The notes under the pieces: model-generated
What the model saw: only the letters and a program-made list of their open reading frames with translations
Databases searched by the model: none
What the model was told of the DNA's origin: nothing
Translations under genes and position numbers: made by a program
Assembly (NCBI GenBank): GCA_902729315.2
Contig: LR746274.1
Location: 8,523,940-8,587,939, forward strand
DNA length: 64,000 nucleotides
Direction of reading: 5' to 3'
Source of the DNA: Spirodela intermedia
Taxonomy: Eukaryota; Streptophyta; Magnoliopsida; Alismatales; Araceae
Part shown: piece by piece, positions 50,501 through 59,561 of the stretch
Numbering within the stretch: the stretch's first letter is position 1
Layout of the letters: each line of letters opens with the position of its first letter

Positions 50501-51158
50501 AACCAAATAGCATAAGGGAATCACACTTCCGGCCGTATGCCGCGAAAACGAGGAAAAAGGGCCAGGAAGAGAAGAAGAGTACTTGCAAGAGACGAGCCAA
50601 CTCCTCGTCGGTCATACCGATCTCCGCCGCAGCCGCCGCTGCCTTCGGCACCGGCGCATCCTGCACGGAAAGCAAGCGGAGCTTGTCGGAGACGGCGGTG
50701 AGGTCAGAGCCCTCGGCGAGGACAACATCGCCCTCCTCCACCAAGATCTTCCGGACGAAGGCAAGTACCCCGCCGCAGACAACCCCCCCACCGATCCCAT
50801 CAGTACAACTCTTCATAGAGCAATAAAGGGAGAAACTGGAGATCCCAAAGTAAATCGAAGAGGAACACGAGAGAGAGATCGGCAGAGACTTGCTGATTAT
50901 CGGGGGGGACCGAGGTCAGGGAGAAGATCTGGAATTGGAGGACCTGCGGTGAGCAGACAACAGTTAGCCAGGAAGAACCAAACGAGCTGACGCAGGAAGA
51001 GGTGCACGCGAAGAGACAGAGAGAGAGAGAGTTTCAAGCCGTGTTCGGCGTAGAACCAGAGGGGAGAGAGAGAGAGAGACTTCGAAGCCGTCTTCGGTGT
51101 CGTAGTCGATGAGATACTCCTCGTCATCGTGACGCAGGAGGAACCGGCGGGCGACCAT
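41550..51158 (-). CDS. PNG1: cytosolic peptide:N-glycanase, with an in-frame stop in exon 14
   Basis: Removes N-glycans from misfolded glycoproteins during ER-associated degradation in the cytosol. Seventeen exons: 51081-51158, 50890-50943, 50583-50747, 50399-50497, 50181-50267, 49287-49369, 47417-47530, 46197-46251, 45969-46055, 44480-44535, 44327-44386, 44136-44223, 43288-44037, 43127-43187, 42432-42534, 41758-41889 and 41550-41634. They sum to 719 codons (718 residue positions), matching plant PNG1 (about 720 aa). The transglutaminase-like core shows zinc CxxC pairs C196/C199 and C228/C231 and the triad C254 (GRCGEWANC), H281 (DHVWTE) and D298 (LDPCEG), spaced as in the family. Codon 607 is TAA (43143-43145) where relatives have Glu, inside the KWE.P.GA.G stretch. 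The C-terminal domain beyond it is otherwise intact and in frame. Donors of introns 1 and 2 read GTCTCT, a weak form. Intron 6 carries a copia gag remnant. Confidence 0.93.
47985..48555 (+). mobile_element. Ty1/copia gag fragment inside PNG1 intron 6
   Basis: The piece [20 protein letters not shown] continues as a UBN2-type copia gag, and the second half (48196-48552) ends in a CCHC zinc knuckle, [15 protein letters not shown] stop and frameshift at about 48177-48190 separate the halves. No protease, RT or LTR is visible next to it, so this is a truncated relic. It lies antisense to PNG1 and leaves the splice sites untouched. Confidence 0.8.
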
Positions 51159-51344
51159 CCGGCGAGAACTTTCGCAGTAGCAGCTCTCTCTCTCTCTGTT
51201 CGTCACTCTCTTCCTCTCTCTCCCCTTCCGTCTCGCTCCTCTCACTCTCTCTCTTCGTCTCTCTCTTTCTCTCTCTTCTGGTTCTTAATTTCCCAGCTTC
51301 CAATATTCGTTGCACCGAGTGCACCGTCGTTGATTCGTGGACCC

Positions 51345-51830
51345 CACTTGGGCCCCACCAAGTCAATTTTTTTACCCACTGCCAAGATCTCTCTCTGTCA
51401 ATCTATCTGCCGATCGCAGGGAACATCATCTTGGAACATCGATTGGACGGCTGTAGAGATGTGAGCCTGAATCACGATCGATCATGTCTCTTATGATGAT
51501 CCAACGGTGTTGGGCCCCCACAGGTGTTTCCCCAGCTAAGTGGGGCCCACAACTTTCAGTGAAACTTTCGTGGACCTCAACGATTCATCTGAATGAGGGG
51601 CATGAAGTGGACCCCACACCCGAATCCCGTCCGGCCCAGATATTAATCGCCCGGTAAATTTTTCTATGGGTTTGGGCCCCGCAACCATGCCCTACATAGG
51701 CCGGACGATTATCTGATATGGGCCGGGCCCATTTTTATCAATATGCGCCACATTGTATGGATTTTTTCCCGAGGCCCACATTAAATATGGGCCCAATAAA
51801 TTCATTCGGGCCCATAACAGATTACAGTGG
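51345..51830. promoter_or_regulatory. PNG1 promoter region with a cluster of GGGCCCA/TGGGCC elements
   Basis: About ten copies of TGGGCC, GGCCCA or GGGCCCAC lie between the PTST1 stop (51860) and the PNG1 start (51158), for example near 51350, 51511, 51543, 51672, 51721, 51772, 51789 and 51808. Such site II elements are bound by TCP factors in promoters of plant housekeeping and ribosome-related genes. The same segment must also contain the 3' UTR of PTST1. Confidence 0.55.
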
Positions 51831-51859
51831 GATGCTTCTTGAAAGGGAATGGGCCGGAG

Positions 51860-52465
51860 CTACTCCACGATCAAGAGGTTGTTCTTCAGCTCGCCTTCTC
51901 CGATGGTTGGGAGCTCCGGTGACAGCTGCCACTGCCCATCGACTAGAAATTTCACCTCATACCTGCGATCATAGATAGATAACCAGATAGATAGACATAT
52001 ATAGAGAGAGAGAGAGAGAGACAGAGAGATATCTAGAGAGCGAGAGAGAGAGACAGAGAGAGAAAGCGAGAGACAGATGAATAGATAGATATCTGGAGAG
52101 AGAGAGAGAAGAAAGAGAGAGACAGGTAGAAAGATAGATAGATATCTGGAGAGAAGAGAGAGAGAGACAGGTAGAAAGATAGATAGATATCTGGAGAGAG
52201 AGAGAAGAGAGAGAGACGGATAGATGGATATCTAGAGAGAAGAGATGTAAGACAGAGATATCTAGACTGAGCGAGGAGAGAGAGAGAGAGAGACAGATAG
52301 ATAGATATCTAGAGAGCGAGAGAAGAGAGAGAGAGAGACAGACAGAGAGGAGAGAAAGAGAGAGAGAGAGAGACAGATAGATAGATATCTAGAGTGTGAG
52401 AGAAGCAAGAGAGAGAGATAGATATCTAGAGAGAGACAGACAAATAGATATCTAGAGTGAGAGAG

Positions 52466-52505
<40 letters not shown>

Positions 52506-55500
52506 TATCTAGAGACAGAGAGACAGATAGATAGATATCTAGAGTGAGAGAGAAGAGAGAGAAGAGAGAGAGAGAGAGACTTATCGGCCAGGTTTGAGCT
52601 TCATACATGCGATCAGAGATAGCTAGCTTGATAAATATATAGATAGACAGACAGACAGATATATATCTAGAGAGAGAGAGAGAGAAGAGAGAGAGAAGAG
52701 AGAGAAAAGAGAGAAGGAAGAGAGAGAGAGAGAGAGAGACTTACCGGCCAGGTCTGAGCTTCATACTGGCAGAGAACTTGACGTAGGCACCGGTGAATTC
52801 CTGAGACATGTCTTCTCCTTGGCTCCATCCGTCGAATGACCCCATCACCTGCACACTCTGGCAAACGGAAAACGCAAAGCCATGATTATCTCTGGCAACT
52901 TAGATTCATGCAAAATATTTGAAAAAAAATATGACAAACATGGAAACATGACATCTTTAGTATCTAAAATTGAGGCCACTATTGGAAAAAAAATATGATA
53001 AATAGGGGAGTCAATTGGCCGTTGACTTGGGTAGATGCTTCCCGGATATGGGCCTATTTTCTCTCTCTAGGCTTGACTTTGAGAGACGGGTTTGGAAAAC
53101 CTGAGCAGAGTCATTTATTGGATCATCCAGATGAGGTAATTAAACCCACATAAATGTATGAACACGTAGATATAAACTCAAAGAACAGCACACTGACAGA
53201 TTGATATAAATAGGGGAGTCAATGGGCCATTTGCCATGGGTACATGCTTCCCGGATATGGGCCTATTTTCTCTCTCTAGACTTGATACTGAGAGACGGGT
53301 TTGGAAAACTTGAGCAGACTCATTTGGTACTCGTAATAAAATATCATCCAGTTATAGTAATTAAACTCACATAAATGCATGAGCACGTAGATATAAAACT
53401 CGAAAAAAAAACAGATTGATGGATTGATAAATAGGGGAGTCAATGGGCCATTTGCCATGGCTTGATGCTTCCTGGATTTGGGCCTATTTTCTCTCTCTAG
53501 GCTTGATTTTGAGAGACGGGTTTGGAAAACTTGAGCAGAGTCATCTGGCACTACTAGTAATAAAATATCATCCAGTTATAGAAATTAAACCGACATAAAT
53601 ATTAACTCAAAGAACAATAGATTGATGGACTGATAATTACGGGAGTTAATGGATCATCTGCCATGTGAAGATGCTTCCTGGATTTGGGTCTATTTTCTCT
53701 CTCTAAACTCGACTTTGAGAGACGGGTTTGGAAAGCTTGGGCAGAATCATTTGGCGCTCCTAATTATAAGATATCATCCAATTAAAGTAATTGAACCCAC
53801 ATAATTATAAAATCAAAGAACAGCAGATTGATGGATTGATAAATAGGGGAGTCAATGGGCCGTTTCCCATGGGTAGATTCTTTCCAGATATGGGTCTATT
53901 TTCTCTCTCTAGACTCGACTTTGAGAGACGGGTTTGGAACAGTTGAGCAGAATCATTTGGCACTCCTAATTATAAGATATCATCCAATTAAAGTAAGTAA
54001 ACCCACATAAATATAAATTCAAAGAACAGCAGATTGATGGATTGATCCATTACCTCTGCCATGCCAATCCAGTACAGGGTGATTTCCCTAAACTTGACGG
54101 CATCAACATCCTTCCTCTGTTTCTCAATTTTTCCTTGGAGAGCTACAAAACGTTTCAGTAAAGAGAGAATTCAGCAAAGAAAATAAATAAGCATCTTATT
54201 TGACTAATAATTTTTCTATTAAAAGCATGAGCATACCTTGAAGTCTGGAAACAAGGTGGGATTGGATGTATTTTCCTTTAATCTTTCTTGAACTGGATGA
54301 TACGCCATAGCTTGCTATCTCTTCTGCCAATTCAGTCAACACCTGTGCAAGAAAGATAGAGTTTCTGATTAATGCGGAAAACTAACTTCGTTCTCATTTG
54401 ATTTATAAGATAGGAAACAATAAATATTTTCACACATCATTTTTCAGTTCGTTTCGATATCTAAATGGAAAAATATCTGAAGTCATTTCCTTCAAAACCT
54501 ATAGTATTTCCAAAGATCAGAAAAATTTAAAGGAAATGACAGTTTTTTTTCTCTTTGTAACAGGTTGAAATGAACTAAAAATTGATGATAAAGATATTTT
54601 TACGGATTAAAACAACCAAAAAAGGCAATCATGAAGCTTAATCCATTTCACTGATTTGAACTATCCTATTTCCAAAGATCAGAATTTTTTTTAAGTGACA
54701 ATTTTTTCCTTTGTAACAGGTTGATATGAACTAAAAAATGATGATAAACGTACTTTTACGGATTAAAACAACCAGAAAAAAAAATCATGAATCTTCATTC
54801 GTTTGACTGACATGAACTATACTATTTTCAAGTATCAGAAAAATTTACAGGCTTTTTTTCTTTGTAACAGGTTGATATGAAGTAAAAACTGATGATAAAG
54901 ATATTTTACGGATTTAAACAACCAGAAAAGACAATCATGAATCTTAATCCATTTGACTGATATGAGACCGGCTCTACAAGAAAACCTAATCATCCATTGG
55001 GTTTCCAAGGGGTAAAAGCTGGGCATGCTTGTGAGACATAGTGACTGTGTACCATCATGCCTGCCATCTGCCATCTGCCATCTTCCAAGTACCATACAAT
55101 TAGCTGAATGGCACGCATCAGAGAAGCTGTCAAAACTATCCCTAAATAATTCATATGGAATAAACTATGAGTAAATTGTGGGGCAAAATCATGAGAAGGG
55201 CATCTCTAAGGCATACCTGAATCTCCAATTCCAGAAAAGCAAGTTCACTTCTGATGTTGACCAGATCGTCATCCCTTGCTATCAACTGCAAATAAAGGAC
55301 AGAAAGTAGAAGATGATCCATTATTCCACAAAAAAAATCATTGACAGTAGCCTCCAGATAATGTTACCTGATAAATGGCTAGCACATGGTAGATTATATT
55401 ATTTGTATTATGATGAGAAAATATGAGAAAAAAGAAAAATACTAAAAGTCTGATAGGAAACCACTACATGAAAGAATTTCGCATGTTTCCCTGACCTTGA

Positions 55501-56785
55501 CATGAAAAACGTAATGGAGAAGCTAATAAAAAGAGAGAAGATCTCTGTGAGATAACATCTTGAGGATACACATCAACCATGCCACTAACATCTTGAGGAT
55601 TCTCACCAACCACGCCACTCTACAGCATAAAATGCTCACAGTCTATATTCTGATGTTTTCTTTTCGAAAATTAGACCTTTGAGGCATAGAAAAATAAGGA
55701 AGAACGTAATGATGAAACCTGTCTTTTAAGATATCTGTTGTGCTGATTAGCTTCAGAAAGTTTCGTGATGAGCCGCCTTCTCTCAGAGTCGAGGAACAAT
55801 TCCTTGAGCTGATATATGAAATCCAGTAATCATAGAATGTTAGACAGAGGTCCACAGGTGTGTACGATAAGCATCACAATGACTATAAGCATGACTATGT
55901 GATTGATATCCCATTTCCCTGGAAATAGGAAACGCATGAATAATTTAATAAATACTCCTGTATGTCTAAGATATGACTGATGGAGATAATTAAATCCCCC
56001 CAAAAAAAATTAAATTTAAGAGATTAACTCAATCATTCACACATGGGTGCAGTTAAGACCGTTCTTGCTACCATAAAATTCAAAAAATAACAGGGCAAGT
56101 AAAACTGAAGATAGTCGACAATGTTTGACCTGCGTGCTGTCTGGGAGCAACTCTTCCGGTGACTCTTCTGGAGCAGACAGAGGAGCCTCCTCATCTAAAC
56201 TGACATGTACGGAGAGAGATCTCGAAGAGGGTTGTCCCCAGTAGAATTTGAGAGAGGGGCATTTCACCCTGGGGATTTTACTGCTTCTCGAGACAGTCAG
56301 AGGAGAAAATTGCAGGAAAGCTGAGCTTGTGGATGCCATAGACAGGTTGCCGAATGGCATAGAATGAGTGTCGCCATGAGACCATGCCTTTTCAGAGCAA
56401 CATCTATAAAACAAATTTAAAATAAAGGTAAAATTAGGATGGTCAAAGAGTAAGAGGAAAATAAAGGGCATCACATGCACAACACCTTGAAACAATTCGA
56501 TGAATTAGAAAAAAAATAAAAATCGGAGATTGGAATTGAACAAAGAATTAAGAATCTCAATTGAAATATGACCAAAATATGGGTATTTTTCTAAAAAATT
56601 CAACGTGGAGATGTGAATGTATTCCTATGCGAATATATTTGCCATAAAAAATTATTTCAGGATCAATACAACTACATAATTTAGATCATCATAGTTCAAT
56701 TAAGGTGATCGGCAAAGAAAAACTGTGCATCATATAAATGCCAATAAATTTACCTCACAGCCCCTGTAATTCCTGAGCACTCCAT
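51860..56785 (-). CDS. PTST1: PTST1, plastid CBM48 protein that targets starch synthase to granules, 291 aa
   Basis: In plastids PTST1 binds granule-bound starch synthase by a coiled coil and carries it to starch through a C-terminal CBM48, allowing amylose synthesis. Eight exons on the minus strand: 56754-56785, 56130-56403, 55719-55808, 55217-55285, 54237-54342, 54054-54142, 52745-52857 and 51860-51962. They sum to 876 nt, 291 codons plus TAG, close to the Arabidopsis protein. The start MECSGITGAVRCC and a Ser-rich, acid-poor first 60 residues fit a transit peptide. Residues about 103-155 (LKELFLDSERRRLITKLSEA...) are heptad-like. CBM48 begins SVQVMGSFDGWSQGED at residue 221 and ends RYEVKFLVDGQWQLSPELPT. 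Introns 4, 6 and 7 contain tandem or simple repeats. The gene is head to head with exportin-1. Confidence 0.92.
51975..52740 (-). repeat. GA/GATA simple-repeat block filling PTST1 intron 7
   Basis: Nearly 770 bp of GA runs mixed with GATA and ATATCTAGAGAG units (TAGATAGATATCT recurs about ten times). A fragment of exon sequence is embedded at 52580-52625. Open frames across this block are repeat artefacts. Confidence 0.9.
52580..52625 (-). pseudogene. dead chimeric mini-exon copy in PTST1 intron 7
   Basis: On the minus strand, TATCTCTGATCGCAT (the acceptor side of exon 8) runs into GTATGAAGCTCAAACCTGGC (the end of exon 7) followed by CGATAAGTCTCTC (the exon 7 donor side). The two real exons share GTATGA, which is the likely junction. 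Both splice sites are lost (acceptor AG to AT, donor GT to AT). Confidence 0.75.
52997..54046 (-). repeat. five-copy tandem array of about 206-222 bp in PTST1 intron 6
   Basis: Units start near 52997, 53203, 53425, 53632 and 53838. Each contains AATAGGGGAGTCAATGGGCC, TTTTCTCTCTCTAG, TTTGAGAGACGGGTTTGGAA and a TTGATGGATTGAT end. The last unit abuts exon 6, eight bases from its donor. Small indels separate the copies. Confidence 0.88.
54550..54965 (-). repeat. three-copy tandem array of about 155 bp in PTST1 intron 4
   Basis: TTTGTAACAGGTTGA recurs at about 54554, 54709 and 54861, each followed by TGATGATAAAGATATTTT-, ACGGATTAAAACAACCA- and AATCATGAA-type text. This array is unrelated to the one in intron 6. 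Confidence 0.8.
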
Positions 56786-58300
56786 GGCCAATGTTTACTA
56801 GTACAAAAGAAAACATTGTTGACATGAGAAAATTGGTGGATTGAAGAGAACTGAAAATAGTTTTAAGTGCACTAATAGAGAAAAAAACATTATATCATAC
56901 TTGAACAACCAATGTCGATGGAAAAATGACAAAAAATGAAGTTCGAAAGATCAAATAAAACCTGGAAGTCTAGATTGAAAATCAGTTAATTATGAAAGTC
57001 AAGTTGAAAAATTAACAGCAAATAATTTGGACAACAAAATTATTTTACTGGGCTAAGTTAACATATAAAAAATTACAGAACATATTCAAAGCGGATGTTG
57101 ATGACAATATCAATCCAACGTCACATAGCTTTCAAATCAGGCTTTCTAGGTAATACAGTGGGTTTAGGTCACACGAACAATGGGCTGACACATGAGCAGG
57201 GTGTCATGTGGCAGCCCTTCCCCTCACTTATTTGCATTATTAAGTTTAATTTACATGCCCTGTATTAGATGTGCACATTTCTAGTCTTCTAGTCTGGGTA
57301 AAAACTCGAGCTCCTCGTCTCACCTGAATGAACTTCCACTAAAAACAAAAAATCCCTTTGTTTCCGAGTAGTCCTAGAAGGCTACTGCCCAAACTAACAC
57401 TCCCCACCTACAGAGCTGTTAATAACTACACTATAATTCACAGCTGATCTATTTCATTTATTAGTCACATTTTTGACATAAATCTCTAAATGGAATCTAC
57501 CCTCTGGTGAAAAAAACCCGGAAACTACTGGTATTTTTCTGATCTGTACCCAAGCATTCGGCGCTTCCCAAGCAGAACATTCTCTCCTCTAGTTCTTAAC
57601 GCAGCAGACAACACATGATGACGATTCGAAGATCCTGCGCTTTCAACAAAGCATTTCATTCCCTGAAAACTATATATATCTTCGCAACATCAAGAAATGC
57701 CATAATGATATCCATAAAATGCAGGCGCGCCGCTCAGAGCTCAGAATGCATGGAGACAATTGATGGACAGGGGAGAGATCCCCTCCCCTAAAATTGCCGA
57801 GAGCAACCGCGGAACTGCTTTATTGCCAAAACATTTCCGCGAACATCTTCCGGACACACCGATTACTGATCGTCGCCGGGAAACTTACCCACTGGAGGCA
57901 CAGCAACGCGTCGATGCGACGGAGCGTCACCGCAGCCGGTCCCAATGAGGGGCACTGGCCCTGATATTTCTCCTGAAAGGAAAGTACTTGTGAAGAATTT
58001 GAAACTTCTCCTCCCAGGAAACGGGAGATAAAGAAGATGGCTGGCCGGGGAGAGATAGAGATAGAGAAAGAGAGAGAGAGAGGAAGAAGATAGAGAGAGA
58101 AAGAGAGAGAGAGAGGAAGAAGATAGAGAGAGAAAGAGGGAGAAAGTTAGAGAGAGAGAGAGACAGTGAGAGGGAGAAAGATAGAGTAGAGAGAGAGAAA
58201 GAGACAGTGAGAGTGAGAAAGATAGACACACAGACAGAGATAGAGAGAGAGAAAGACGGAGAGAGAGAGAGACCTCAACCCGCCTGTCTACCGCTCGAAG
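56786..58300 (-). promoter_or_regulatory. 5' region of PTST1 with a GA tract
   Basis: No exon with a protein match was seen. A moderately GC-rich island at about 57720-57960 and a GA-rich tract at 58050-58275 (CT on the gene strand) could be a 5' UTR exon and core promoter, with the 57-56.8 kb stretch as a leader intron. This is inference; a transcript is needed to decide. Confidence 0.35.
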
Positions 58301-58324
58301 GGGATCAACTCTTGTTTGTTAGCG

Positions 58325-58450
58325 AACCAGATAGGCCCATTAGGAATAGGATAAGTCTGCTGAGGCCCACAAGATTCTCGTATTGGGCCCAACTACCTAC
58401 ACCACTGAGCCCACTATTCCGGCCCATTAGTGGACCGAACATTGGCCCTA
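58325..58450. promoter_or_regulatory. cluster of GGCCCA elements between PTST1 and exportin-1
   Basis: AGGCCCATT, GAGGCCCACAA, TTGGGCCCAAC, GAGCCCAC and CGGCCCATTAG occur within 125 bp in the head-to-head intergenic region. They are site II-like (TCP) elements and probably belong to the PTST1 promoter, or to both genes. Confidence 0.45.
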
Positions 58451-58860
58451 GACTTTAAGCTTGTCGGGGATCGGATCGACCGATCCAGTGGACGTCGTGA
58501 ATCGGTGTATTAAGTAAATAAAAATGATATATATTTCTTTAAGGGTAAAAGATTAATTTTCAAAACTAACGTGTACTTAATGTAAAGGCTCGTCTGGGCC
58601 CGGGCTGGTCGGGCCAGTCTCATTTAAGACATCCTGAACTAAACACGGCCTATGAAAATATTACAAAAAAGCCCGAAACACGGCCCTTTTTTGGCGTTCA
58701 AGCCTAGCCCCAGTGGGCCCGTGTGAGGAAGGATTAGACGTGCACTGATTTAATCTGGCCTTAAATAATATGTCGGGCTTTGGAAAGGCCCGCGACCATC
58801 CCGGCCCGGGCCGTTGACATGTTTGAATACAAATAACGATTTTTCCAGAATAATCAATAG

Positions 58861-58912
58861 TTTACTATAATAGCCCCGACTGGTAAGGGCCAGTTGGGGC
58901 TATTATAGTAAA
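58861..58912. repeat. near-perfect 23-bp inverted repeat with a 6-base loop
   Basis: The left arm TTTACTATAATAGCCCCGAC (58861-58883 in full) faces GGGGCTATTATAGTAAA (58890-58912) with a single mismatch. It lies about 650 bp upstream of the exportin-1 ATG, next to a GGCCCG-rich stretch (58590-58815). Confidence 0.9.
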
Positions 58913-59185
58913 ACTCATAATTATGGGTATAAACTAAAATGTGAAACTTTACAAGGAGTTAAATTAAACATGAACAGTGCCCGCGCCCGCCCTGCCGCTT
59001 CAAACGACGGACCGACCAGTTCCCAGCACTGGACACGTCAGTCAGCTGCTGCACGTGCGACACGAGTTCCCCCTCGTGTGGCGGTTTTCCAGTCTCTACC
59101 CATGATGGTGATTTTGTAATTTATTACTAAAACAGGGCTATTCGTATATTCTTGCCCTAAAACCCCCGCGTCCCTCGCAGGCAGC

Positions 59186-59189
<4 letters not shown>

Positions 59190-59241
<52 letters not shown>

Positions 59242-59250
59242 CTCTCTCTT
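59190..59250 (+). repeat. CT microsatellite in the exportin-1 leader
   Basis: A CT tract of about 50-60 bases lies about 310 bp upstream of the ATG, in the region where transcription of exportin-1 is expected to begin. Pyrimidine tracts of this kind are common in plant 5' UTRs. Confidence 0.7.
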
Positions 59251-59561
59251 ATAATTTCTCTGGACTTGCCTTCGGAAACCCCATCACCGTCTTTCCTACG
59301 CTACGCTCGTCGGCTGTGGGGAGGCAGAAGGGGAGGGAAAAAGGGGGAGAAGAGTGGAGGAGGAGAGAAGTGTGGGGGCGGGGGAGTAGGACAGTACGGA
59401 GGGAGAGGGAACTAGGGTTTGTAGGCGTTGGTGTTGGAGTCGGAGTTGGAGTTGTGGGTGAGGAGTGCCGATCCAGTAGGGGAGGGCGAGTCGGCAGCGG
59501 AGAGTGGTGTTGGTAGGGTTTTCTGAGGGTCTGCGACCGGCCCGCGGCTGGTGGCTCTCCC

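Noticed and set aside
57863-58231. Ser/Leu-rich minus-strand open frames
   Set aside because: They are translation of a GA/CT simple repeat with no family resemblance.
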